64,000 nt of DNA from JANQGH01 sp039177555 (GTDB lineage: Bacteria; Pseudomonadota; Alphaproteobacteria; DSM-16000; Inquilinaceae), in assembly GCA_039177555.1 (NCBI GenBank), contig JBCDFV010000017.1, forward strand, positions 1 to 64,000, written 5' to 3'. The translations under genes and the position numbers were made by a program. Shown here in pieces: positions 17,135 through 25,312 of this stretch. The notes beneath the pieces were generated by a model, which was not told where the DNA came from, searched no databases, and saw nothing but the letters and a program-made list of their open reading frames with translations. The first letter of the stretch is position 1, and each line of letters starts with the position of its first letter.

Positions 17135-18661
17135 TTAACCGAGTGCATAGATCTCCGAATACTTGCGGGTCAGATGGGCGATGTAGGGATCGGGGTCCAG
17201 CTTCCGACCGGTGGCCTTTTCCAACAGCTCGTCGCGCGAGAAGCGGCGGCCGTGCCGCGCGACCTTGTCGGTCATCCATTCCCGCAAGGGGGCATAGTCG
17301 CCGGCGTCGAGCGCGGCCTGAACCGACGGCGTTTCCCGCGTCGCCGTGTCGAACAGCTGGGCCGCCATGATGTTGCCGATGGTGTAGTTGCAGAAGGTGC
17401 CGATCTGGCCGGAGGACCAGTGCACGTCCTGCAGCACGCCCTGCGCATCGTCCGGCACGTCGATGCCGAGATACTCTTTGATCAGGGCGTTCCAAGCCTC
17501 GGGCAGGTCGGCCACGTCGAGGCTGCCGTCGACCAGCCGCGCTTCGATCTCGCAACGGACCATGATGTGGAAATCGTAGGTGAGTTCGTCGGCCTCGACG
17601 CGAATGAAGCTGGGGCGCGAGCGGTTGACGGCGCGGTAGAACTCCTCCGGGTCGACATCGTCGAGCACGCCGGGGAAGGCCGCGCGGATCTCGTCCATAT
17701 GGTTGAGCCAGAAGGACCGGCTGCGGCCGACATGGTTCTCCCACAGGCGCGACTGGCTTTCATGGGCGCCGAAACTGACGCCGCCCACGGCATAGAGGCT
17801 GACCAGGTCGGTGGCCAGCGGCGTGCGGGTGTAGGCCGGGTCGACGCCTTGCTCGTAAAGGGCGTGGCCCGCCTCGTGTAATGCGCCGAACAGGGCCATC
17901 GGCATGTAGGTGCGCGAGACGCGGGTGGTGATGCGCACGTCGTTTCGGGTGAAGGAGACCTCGAACGGGTGGACCGTCGTGTCCAGCCGGCCGCGATCGA
18001 GATCATAGCCGACGCGCGCCGCCATCGCCTCGCCAAAGGCCAGCTGCGAGTCGACCGGAACGTCGCGATAGAGGAAATCGGCGCGCGGCTCCTCGGCCTC
18101 GGCAATGCCGCGCACCAGCGGCAACATGCCGTCGCGCAGACGGGCGAACAGGGTGTCGAGATCGCGTTTCGTAACCCCCGGCTCGAACCGGTACATCAGC
18201 GCATCGTAGGGATGGTCTTCGAACCCGATAGCCTGGGCCATCTCGCGGTTGATGTCGACCATGGTGGTCAAGGCGTCGGAGAAGATCGCGAAGTCGGCCT
18301 TTTCGCGCGCCTCTGCCCAGACCGCGTGGGCGGCCGTGCCCAGTTCGGTCTTGCGGTGCAGAAGCTCGGTCGGAATGCGCTCGTGATAGTCGATCGCCTC
18401 GCGCACCTGCGCCACGATCCGCGCCTCGGGCGTATCGGGCGCACGGCCCGCGGTTTCGGCCTCCGCGCCTTCGAGCGCCCGTTTCGCCTCGTCGGAGCAG
18501 AGCAGGTTGCGCGCCGCCACGGTCAGCGTGGCCAGCTGCTTCGACCGTGTCTCCGCGCCGCCTTTCGGCATCATCGTGCGGGCGTCCCAAGACAGGACCG
18601 AGCTTGCGTTCAAGAAGTCGTTCACGCGGCCCATGACCTCGATCAGACTGGCGTAGCTCAT
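17135..18661 (-). CDS. M32-family carboxypeptidase (Taq/Pfu type)
   Basis: Metallocarboxypeptidase of 508 aa with the HExxH zinc motif in FGALHEAGHALYEQG and the downstream ESQSRLWENH block typical of M32. The start at 18661 (MSYASL) is chosen since upstream in-frame codons give non-family sequence. Family enzymes trim C-terminal residues from peptides in the cytoplasm. It heads the minus-strand operon divergent from the DUF4438 operon and shares its promoter region, which links peptide trimming with that pathway. Confidence 0.93.
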   Translation of the reverse strand: MSYASLIEVMGRVNDFLNASSVLSWDARTMMPKGGAETRSKQLATLTVAARNLLCSDEAKRALEGAEAETAGRAPDTPEARIVAQVREAIDYHERIPTELLHRKTELGTAAHAVWAEAREKADFAIFSDALTTMVDINREMAQAIGFEDHPYDALMYRFEPGVTKRDLDTLFARLRDGMLPLVRGIAEAEEPRADFLYRDVPVDSQLAFGEAMAARVGYDLDRGRLDTTVHPFEVSFTRNDVRITTRVSRTYMPMALFGALHEAGHALYEQGVDPAYTRTPLATDLVSLYAVGGVSFGAHESQSRLWENHVGRSRSFWLNHMDEIRAAFPGVLDDVDPEEFYRAVNRSRPSFIRVEADELTYDFHIMVRCEIEARLVDGSLDVADLPEAWNALIKEYLGIDVPDDAQGVLQDVHWSSGQIGTFCNYTIGNIMAAQLFDTATRETPSVQAALDAGDYAPLREWMTDKVARHGRRFSRDELLEKATGRKLDPDPYIAHLTRKYSEIYALG

Positions 18662-18777
18662 TGGCGCGGAATCCCTCTCTTCGGTACGGCCCATCGCCCA
18701 GGCCACCCACATCTTGGGAGCCTTCGGAGCGACGCTTGACAGTCGAATTCGCTCGTGGTCCTAGTAGGACAGATAGA

Positions 18778-18787
18778 ATGTCGACAA
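18778..18787. promoter_or_regulatory. TTGTCGACAA-class operator, divergent M32 / DUF4438 promoters
   Basis: ATGTCGACAA matches TTGTCGACAA at 9 of 10 positions and lies in the 222-bp region between the M32 peptidase and DUF4438 operons. Related palindromes occur at 30225-30234 and 32507-32516. FCD/GntR proteins commonly bind short palindromes of this type; the regulator encoded at 32.7 kb is the best candidate. Confidence 0.6.
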
Positions 18788-18883
18788 TCTACTGATGGCA
18801 AGGACCGTCGGGGAAGTCAAACCAAATTCTGTGGATTGACACCCCCTCTGTCGGCCCCGAATCGGGAAGGAGCCCGCGCCAGA

Positions 18884-19747
18884 ATGGCTGCGCCAAGAAC
18901 CAATGAAACCACGCTTGTCGAAATGGCCGTCTCGGGCGCCGTGACGACGCCGGCGGTGCGGCCGGGGCAGTACATTCCGCATCCCGACGGCAGGGGCGCC
19001 GTGCTGCCCGGCATGTACGGCGTCACCTACAATGTCCGCTGCGGCGACCGCGCCTTTGGCTGGGCCGGCGACCATGTGGAACCGGGCGTCAGCATCGACG
19101 ATGACAGGCATTCAGGCCGCCACCACGCGCTGCACTATCTGAACTGCATCGGCAACGACGCTATGGTGACGTCGGGCCTGGCCGCCGGCGCGCGGGGCAT
19201 CGTGGTCGGCGAACATGCCCGCATCCTGGTGCAGTTCGACGACGACGCCCACGATGTGATCGCCCCGGGTGACCGGGTGCAGGTGATGACCAAGGGCCAG
19301 GGGCTGCGGCTTGACGATTATCCCGGCGTCGCGCTGAAGAAGATGAGCCCGCGCCTGTTTCACGCCATGGGCATCACGGAGGCGGCGGGCCGGCTGCACG
19401 TTAACGTCGCGATGGAACTGCCCGTGCGGATCATGGGCTCGGGCGCTGAGCTGAACTCCGAATATGTCGATCAGGACCTGATGTCCGGCGACCGCGCCCT
19501 GATGGCCGAGCTTGGCATCGACCAGATGCGCCTGGGCGACCTGATCGCCATCCGCCATGCCGACCATCATTGGGGCCGGTCGTACCGCGAGGGGGCGGTG
19601 TCGATCTGCCTCTGCATCCATGGCGACAGCATCATGACCGGGCACGGCCCCGGCATCCTGACCCTGATGACCGCGCGGGACGGGGAGATCGACTTCACGA
19701 TCGACCCCGCCGGCAACATCGCCACCCTGCTAGATCTCGGAGCCTGA
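18884..19747 (+). CDS. DUF4438-family protein, copy 1
   Basis: Protein of 287 aa that I assign to DUF4438, a family without a known activity. The start at 18884 follows GGGAAGGAG. Shared blocks with the next gene are VTYNVRCGDRAFGWAGDHV, NCIGNDAMVTSGLAAGARG, RLGDLIAIRHADHHWGRSY and GHGPGI. No signal peptide or membrane segment is seen. It is the first gene of an eight-gene operon and forms a tandem pair with copy 2, so the two may assemble as a hetero-oligomer. Function unknown; an enzymatic role is inferred from the conserved His/Asp and the context. Confidence 0.75.
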   Translation: MAAPRTNETTLVEMAVSGAVTTPAVRPGQYIPHPDGRGAVLPGMYGVTYNVRCGDRAFGWAGDHVEPGVSIDDDRHSGRHHALHYLNCIGNDAMVTSGLAAGARGIVVGEHARILVQFDDDAHDVIAPGDRVQVMTKGQGLRLDDYPGVALKKMSPRLFHAMGITEAAGRLHVNVAMELPVRIMGSGAELNSEYVDQDLMSGDRALMAELGIDQMRLGDLIAIRHADHHWGRSYREGAVSICLCIHGDSIMTGHGPGILTLMTARDGEIDFTIDPAGNIATLLDLGA

Positions 19748-19750
19748 GCC

Positions 19751-20629
19751 ATGACCGTTCAAACCAATGCAGCCGACATCGTCAGCGTCTCGGTCGCCGG
19801 GCAGGTCGCAAACCCGGTCCTGTCGGGTCTGCCGGCGGAGCCCTACCGGCTGGACGCCGACGGCAAGGCCTTCCTGTGGCCGACCTTCGGCGGCATCGTC
19901 TACAACGTCTCGGTCGGCGACAGCGCCTATGGCTGGTCGGGCGATTGCGTCCATCCGAGCGTCAGCATCGCCCACCCCGACGCCAACAAGAATCGCGGCC
20001 TGAACGTCTTTGCCTGTGTCGGTAACGACGCCCTGGTCGTCAGTGGCGCGGCGCAGGGGGCCAAGGGGGTGGTGACCGGCAAGTCCGGCCGATTTTCCGA
20101 CCAGGTGATCGTACATTTCGACGAAGAGACGCGGCGCAAGATCGCGGTCGACGACCGCATCCTGGTGCGGTCGGAAGGCGTCGGGCTGGCGGTACCCGAG
20201 TGCCCGGATGTCTCATTCAAGTCGCTGGCGCCGGGCCTGTTCGACAAGTTGCCCAAGCGCCTCAACGACGGCGTGCTTCAGATGGGCGTGGTCGCCGTCG
20301 TGCCGCCGCATTTCGTAGGCGCCGGGGCCGGCCTGACGTCCGAGGGCGGGTCGCTGCACATCCAATCCACGGATCGCGACGAACTGGCGGCCAATGGGCT
20401 GGAGGCCCTGCGCCTCGGTGACGTGGTCGCCTTCCAGGATACCGACAGCCGCTACAATCACGGCTATCTGCGCGGCGCGATGAGCATCGGCATTGTCGGC
20501 CAGACCGACGGGCCGCGCGCAGGTTACGGCCCAGGCTGCACCATGGTTATGACGGCGCCCGCAGGACAGCTTGGGTGCTATGACGCGCCGGGCACCAACA
20601 TTGCCGATCTGCTTGGGCTGCGCCCGTGA
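19751..20629 (+). CDS. DUF4438-family protein, copy 2
   Basis: Paralogue of the preceding gene, 292 aa, starting 4 bp after its stop. Conserved blocks align throughout: VYNVSVGDSAYGWSGD, CVGNDALVVSGAAQGAKG, RLGDVVAFQDTDSRYNHGY and GYGPGCTMVMTA. The HADHHW stretch of copy 1 is QDTDSR here, so the putative active sites differ. The stop overlaps the next start (GTGA). As with copy 1, no activity is known for this family. Confidence 0.75.
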   Translation: MTVQTNAADIVSVSVAGQVANPVLSGLPAEPYRLDADGKAFLWPTFGGIVYNVSVGDSAYGWSGDCVHPSVSIAHPDANKNRGLNVFACVGNDALVVSGAAQGAKGVVTGKSGRFSDQVIVHFDEETRRKIAVDDRILVRSEGVGLAVPECPDVSFKSLAPGLFDKLPKRLNDGVLQMGVVAVVPPHFVGAGAGLTSEGGSLHIQSTDRDELAANGLEALRLGDVVAFQDTDSRYNHGYLRGAMSIGIVGQTDGPRAGYGPGCTMVMTAPAGQLGCYDAPGTNIADLLGLRP

Positions 20630-21711
20630 CCGAGATCGCGATGACCAATGTCGCGCGCGACCAGCTTCGGCAGTTCGTCGCCGAGGGCTTCAAGGCGCTT
20701 GGTCTGACGCCGGACGATGCGGGCATCTTTGCCGACGCGCTGATCTTTTCCGAGCTGCGCTTTCATCCCGGACAGGGGCAAGGCGTTTCGCGGCTGCGCC
20801 GGTATCAGCATCGGATCGGCAAGGGCGAGGTCGACCCGCGCGCCGACTGGTCCATCGTGAAGGAAGGCCCGTCCCTGGCGCTGGTCGACGCCCATAACGG
20901 GATCGGCACGGTCGCGGCGTCCAAGGCCATGGATGTCGCCATCGCCAAGGCCAAGGAAAACGGCATCGGCACCGTCATCGTGCGCAACTCGACCCATTAC
21001 GGGTCCAGCGCGGTGCATGCCTGCCGGGCGCTGGATCATGGCTGCATCGGCATCGCGTATACCAATGCCGGCCCCGAAATGGCGCCCTGGGGCGGGCGCG
21101 AGGGTGCGACCGGCACCAACCCCTGGGCCATCGCCGCACCGTCGGACAAGGGCTTTCCGGTGGTGCTCGACATCGCGCTGACCACCGCCGGCAAGGGCAT
21201 GATGAAGTGGTACGAGCGCGAAGGCCGCAAGATGCCGCTCGACTGGGCGCTGACGCCCGACGGGGAAGAGACCGACGACCCGACCGCCGCCATGGCCGGC
21301 GCGCTGCTGGGCATCGGCGGGCATAAGGGCTACGGCCTTGCCTTCATGACGGAGGCGACGACCGGGGTCCTGTCCGGCGGCGGTTTCGGCCTCACGCCCT
21401 ATGCCGATCCGAAGAAGCTGGACGTGTCGCACTGCCTGCAGGCGATCGACATCTCCTGGTTCATGGACCCGGCGGACTATGCCGCGCGCATGGGTGAATT
21501 CGTCGAGATGTGCAAATCCCGCGCCCTCAGGCCCGGATTTGACGAGATCCTAGTGCCGGGTGAACAGGAAGCCCGCCGGACCAACGCGAAGTCGGCCTCG
21601 GGCGTGCCGCTGGACGATGTGGTGCTGGCCGATCTTCAAGCCCTAGGCCGTGAGCTGGGGCTGAAGGCGACGCTGGAGCCGCTCAGCCCTTACACCGGGG
21701 CAACGCTATGA
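20626..21711 (+). CDS. Ldh-family (malate/L-lactate/ureidoglycolate type) dehydrogenase
   Basis: NAD(P)-dependent 2-hydroxy-acid or imine oxidoreductase of 361 aa from the GTG at 20626, which overlaps the previous stop by 4 bp; an ATG at 20641 is a possible alternative. Family segments include SELRFHPGQGQGVSRL, IGTVAASKAMDVAI, NSTHYGSSAVHACRAL and NPWAIAAPSDKGFPVVLDIA. Relatives oxidise malate, sulfolactate or ureidoglycolate, or reduce cyclic imines. In this operon it may oxidise a 2-hydroxy acid made by a hydrolase. Confidence 0.9.
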   Translation: MTEIAMTNVARDQLRQFVAEGFKALGLTPDDAGIFADALIFSELRFHPGQGQGVSRLRRYQHRIGKGEVDPRADWSIVKEGPSLALVDAHNGIGTVAASKAMDVAIAKAKENGIGTVIVRNSTHYGSSAVHACRALDHGCIGIAYTNAGPEMAPWGGREGATGTNPWAIAAPSDKGFPVVLDIALTTAGKGMMKWYEREGRKMPLDWALTPDGEETDDPTAAMAGALLGIGGHKGYGLAFMTEATTGVLSGGGFGLTPYADPKKLDVSHCLQAIDISWFMDPADYAARMGEFVEMCKSRALRPGFDEILVPGEQEARRTNAKSASGVPLDDVVLADLQALGRELGLKATLEPLSPYTGATL

Positions 21712-22871
21712 CGAGTAAACTCCATCCCCTGCCGCCTTCGTTCCATGTCCGCGCCAGGGATCGGCTGAAGGCCCGCGCCGAGGCGGCGGGACTGGACGGA
21801 ATGCTGCTGCTGCTTGGCCCCAACCTCGCCTACGCGACTGGGCTGTTCCTGACGCCAAACGAACGGCCCATGGGTGTCTGGGTGCCCGTTTCGGGCGAGC
21901 CGACCTTGCTGCTGCCGGGGCTGGAGCGCGAGAATGCCGAGGGCACCGGGATCGCCGACCTGCGATTCTATGAGGAGTTTCCCGGCGATATCCCGCCCGA
22001 GCTGTGGATGCTTGACCAGATCGGGCGCAAATCCATCGCGATCGACTTTCTGGACGCGGCCCTCTTGGACGCCGCGCGCGACCGTCTCACCCGCCTCGAC
22101 CTGACCGACCACGCGCTGGCCGCGCGCATCATCAAGGAACCCGAAGAGGTCGCGCTGACCGAGGCCGCGGCCGGCTTCGCGGACTGTTTCTTGCAGCGGC
22201 TGTACGGTTCCGCCGCCGACATCATCGCCCAGGGCGGCACCGAGGCCGACCTGTTGGCCGACGGCATGGCGCATGCGCGCAAGGCGCTGTTCGCCGCGCA
22301 CGGCTCGGCCTTCGCCGGGACACCGATGGGCATCACCGCGACGGTTCATTCCGGCCCCCGCGCGGCCCTGCCCCATGGCGCGGTCCTGGACCGCAAGCCC
22401 CAGCCCGGCGAGACGCTGATCGCGGGCATCGGCGCCAGCCTCGGCGGCTATCACGCCGAAAGCGGCGTGACCCTGATCGTCGGCAAGATGTCGGCAGAGC
22501 AGCGGCGCGTGATGGAGGCGATGACGGCCTGCAACGATGCCGCCGTGGCGGCCTGCGCGGCCGGTCGCACCTGTGAAGAGGCCAATGAAGCCGCCCTTGG
22601 CGAACTGGGTGGCGCGGGTCTGGGCGAGGCGATCCGCCACCGCATCGGCCACGGCATGGGCCTGCAAGGGCACGAGGCGCCGTGGCTCGCCCCCGGTGAT
22701 CGCACGCCGATCCGCCCGGGCATGGTGTTTTCCAACGAGCCCGGCGTCTATCGCCCCGGCCATGACGGATACCGCGTCATCAATACGATGATCGTGACCG
22801 ATGAGGGGGTGACCGTCCCCTCCCGCTTTCAGTCCGACACGCCCATCGAGGCCCGTGTCATCCCGCTTTGA
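21708..22871 (+). CDS. M24-family creatinase/Xaa-Pro-peptidase-like protein with altered metal site
   Basis: Pita-bread-fold protein of 387 aa: N-terminal creatinase-type domain (about 10-135), C-terminal M24 domain (about 145-387). Of the five metal ligands of aminopeptidase P, only His315 (RIGHGMGL) and Glu344 (NEPG) remain. The two Asp positions are Gly240 and Glu251, and the last Glu is Ile358. His223 (LPHG), equivalent to the catalytic His of metal-free creatinase, is kept. The protein is therefore more likely a creatinase-like amidino/amide hydrolase or lyase than a peptidase. It overlaps the Ldh gene by 4 bp. Confidence 0.88.
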   Translation: MTSKLHPLPPSFHVRARDRLKARAEAAGLDGMLLLLGPNLAYATGLFLTPNERPMGVWVPVSGEPTLLLPGLERENAEGTGIADLRFYEEFPGDIPPELWMLDQIGRKSIAIDFLDAALLDAARDRLTRLDLTDHALAARIIKEPEEVALTEAAAGFADCFLQRLYGSAADIIAQGGTEADLLADGMAHARKALFAAHGSAFAGTPMGITATVHSGPRAALPHGAVLDRKPQPGETLIAGIGASLGGYHAESGVTLIVGKMSAEQRRVMEAMTACNDAAVAACAAGRTCEEANEAALGELGGAGLGEAIRHRIGHGMGLQGHEAPWLAPGDRTPIRPGMVFSNEPGVYRPGHDGYRVINTMIVTDEGVTVPSRFQSDTPIEARVIPL

Positions 22872-22892
22872 ACCCCGAGAAGGAGCCTTTCG

Positions 22893-24128
22893 ATGCCCGA
22901 ACCGCCTGCCTGGCACTACCAGAAGATCACCAAGCCGATGTTCCAGGCCGACACGGTCGACTGCGTCTTCTATGGCCGCATCGTGACCTGCGTCGGCGAC
23001 GAGGTGATCGAGGACGGCTACATCCATCTGAAGGACGGCAAGATCGCCGCGGTCGGACAGAAGGCCGACCTGGCCGCGCCCCCGGCCGGTGCCGACGTGA
23101 TCGACACGGGCGGCAAGACGCTGATGCCCGGCATGATGAACAGCCACGCCCATCTAAGCTGGGACGGCATTCATGAGCTGAGCCAGCAGTCGATGTTCGA
23201 TTCGCCCGAGATCCGCGCTTACAAGGCGTGTGGGAACATGATCAAGTCGCTGCGCGCCGGCATTACGCTGGTCCGCGACCTCGGCGTTCATGACGCCAAC
23301 CTGTTCACCAAACAGGCCGTCGCCCAGGGCATCTTTCCCGGCCCGCGCCTGCTGGTGGCGGGTGCTGGGATCATCCAAACGGGCGGGCATACCTATTGGG
23401 TCTGCCGCGAGGCCTCGGGCGCGGACGAAATGCGTCGGGCGGTGCGCGAACAGGTGCGCGGCGGTGCCGATCTGATCAAGATCATGGCCTGCCACGACAC
23501 GCTGGAGTTCACGGACGAAGAACTCCACGCCGTCATCGACGAATCCCACCGCAACCGCCTGCCGATCACCGCGCACGCGACCTACAATGACTGCATCAAA
23601 CGGGTGGCGGAATTCGGCATCGACTGTGTCGAGCATGGCGGGTCCATGACGGACGAGACGATCCAACTTCTGCTCGACCGCAAGCTGCCGGTGGTGACGA
23701 CGTTCTCCGCACTGGTCATCCAGGCCAACGAGGAAATCGCCCGCGCGTTCGGCATTCCGGAATGGAAGATCGCCGAGCGCAAGCGCGCCGTGGCCGACAA
23801 GTCCCGCTTCGACGGGCTGGTCCGGGCCGCCAAGGCCGGCGTGCCGATCGTCTTCGGCACCGACGCGGGCAGCCCGGCTGTCGAACACGACCGGATCGTT
23901 CCTGAACTGGGCTTCATGGTCGAAATCGGCGTCTGCACCGACAATCTGGACGCGCTGCGCTCAATCACCATTCGGGCGGCGAACACCAGCTTTCTCGGCG
24001 ACAAGCTGGGCACGCTGGAGGCAGGCAAGCTCGCCGACATGATCGTGGTCGACGGCAAGCCCGACCAGGATTTGAGCGCGCTGGAACGGGTCGAGATGAC
24101 CTATATCGACGGCAAGAGGATGCACTGA
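22893..24128 (+). CDS. Metal-dependent amidohydrolase (imidazolonepropionase/prolidase-like)
   Basis: Cytoplasmic amidohydrolase of 411 aa with the HxH pair at H85/H87 (NSHAHLSWDG), later ligands in PITAHATY and VEHGGSM, and the catalytic Asp in FGTDAGSPA. AGGAG-type ribosome site precedes the start. Relatives include Xaa-Arg/Lys dipeptidases, imidazolonepropionase and creatinine deiminase. Next to a creatinase-like protein, a guanidino or cyclic amide substrate is attractive, but this is inference. The stop overlaps the next start (TGATG). Confidence 0.9.
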   Translation: MPEPPAWHYQKITKPMFQADTVDCVFYGRIVTCVGDEVIEDGYIHLKDGKIAAVGQKADLAAPPAGADVIDTGGKTLMPGMMNSHAHLSWDGIHELSQQSMFDSPEIRAYKACGNMIKSLRAGITLVRDLGVHDANLFTKQAVAQGIFPGPRLLVAGAGIIQTGGHTYWVCREASGADEMRRAVREQVRGGADLIKIMACHDTLEFTDEELHAVIDESHRNRLPITAHATYNDCIKRVAEFGIDCVEHGGSMTDETIQLLLDRKLPVVTTFSALVIQANEEIARAFGIPEWKIAERKRAVADKSRFDGLVRAAKAGVPIVFGTDAGSPAVEHDRIVPELGFMVEIGVCTDNLDALRSITIRAANTSFLGDKLGTLEAGKLADMIVVDGKPDQDLSALERVEMTYIDGKRMH

Positions 24129-25312
24129 TGGGCTCGATCCTGGCCGAACGCACGGCCTCCCGCATCGTCGAGGAGGACGGGTCGTTCCGCACCAAAATGC
24201 TGGGAATAGCGGCTGAGCGCGACGACGTGATCGCGCTTGGCCGCGGCGACCCGGACTTCCATACGCCGGGCCACGTGGTCGAGGCGGCCAAGGCGGCGAT
24301 CGACGCCAACCAGCACCACTATACTGGCCCAACCGGTCTGCCGCAGTTGCGTCAGGCCATCGCGGACAACCTGAAATCCGACTATGGCCTTGACTACACC
24401 GCCGACGAGATCGTGGTGACGGCCGGCGTGCAGGAAAGCATCATGCTGACCATGCTGGCCGTCTGCGAGCCCGGGGACGAGGTGCTGATCACGTCGCCGC
24501 GCTTCACGACCTACGACACGGCGGTGCATCTGTGCGGTGGTGTGCCGGTACCGGTTCCGACGTATCAGAAGGGCGATTTCGCGCTGGACGTGGCCGAGAT
24601 CGAGTCGCGCATCACCGACCGTACGCGGGTTTTCGTGCTGGTTTCCCCCAACAACCCCACCGGGGCCGTCACCCCGCCGGACGTGATCCGCCAGATCGCC
24701 GACCTGGCGCTGAAACACGACCTGCTGATCGTGGCCGACGAAATCTACGCCAAGCTGATCTATCCGCCGCATGAGCACCTGTCGCTGGCGACGTTGCCGG
24801 GCATGAAGGAGCGCACGATCACGCTGAACGGGTTTTCCAAGACCTACGCCATGACCGGCTGGCGGATCGGCTATCTGGCCGCACCGGCGGACTTCGTTGA
24901 GAAGGTCACGGAGACGCGGCACACGCTCTCCATCAACTCCTGCACCGTGTCGCAGCACGCCGCGCTGGCCGCGCTGACCGGCCCGCAGGACGACATGCAG
25001 GCAATGTACGACGCCTATGCCGAGCGGCGCGCCTATCTGATGGAGGCGTTGACCAAGGCGGGCCTGAGCTACGGCGCGCCAGGCGGCGCCTTCTACATCT
25101 ACACCAACATCTCCGCCAGCGGCATGAAGGCCAAGGCCTTCTGCGAGACCCTTCTGCGCGAAACCGGCGTCATGGTCTTTCCCGGCGACATGTTCGGGGA
25201 ACCGGACAGCGATTTCATCCGCATCTCCTATCTGCAGCCGCTGCCGCTGATCGAGGAGGCCATGGGTCGGATCGAACGCTTCATGGCGGCCCGCGCGGGA
25301 GCGGCGGCATGA
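24128..25312 (+). CDS. PLP-dependent aminotransferase, class I/II
   Basis: Fold-type I aminotransferase of 394 aa. Visible features: VSPNNPTGAVTPPD, DEIYAKLIYPP, the PLP lysine in NGFSKTYAMTGWRIGY and the C-terminal DSDFIRISYLQP with the carboxylate-binding Arg. It is a paralogue of the enzyme at 15.9-17.1 kb. Overlaps of 1 bp upstream and 4 bp downstream place it in the DUF4438 operon, where it would deaminate an amino acid released by the hydrolases. Confidence 0.93.
   Translation: MGSILAERTASRIVEEDGSFRTKMLGIAAERDDVIALGRGDPDFHTPGHVVEAAKAAIDANQHHYTGPTGLPQLRQAIADNLKSDYGLDYTADEIVVTAGVQESIMLTMLAVCEPGDEVLITSPRFTTYDTAVHLCGGVPVPVPTYQKGDFALDVAEIESRITDRTRVFVLVSPNNPTGAVTPPDVIRQIADLALKHDLLIVADEIYAKLIYPPHEHLSLATLPGMKERTITLNGFSKTYAMTGWRIGYLAAPADFVEKVTETRHTLSINSCTVSQHAALAALTGPQDDMQAMYDAYAERRAYLMEALTKAGLSYGAPGGAFYIYTNISASGMKAKAFCETLLRETGVMVFPGDMFGEPDSDFIRISYLQPLPLIEEAMGRIERFMAARAGAAA

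Noticed and set aside
21057..21062. A GTATAC hexamer inside the Ldh gene.
   Set aside because: It lacks the TT/AA flanks and is within coding sequence, so it is not counted as an operator.
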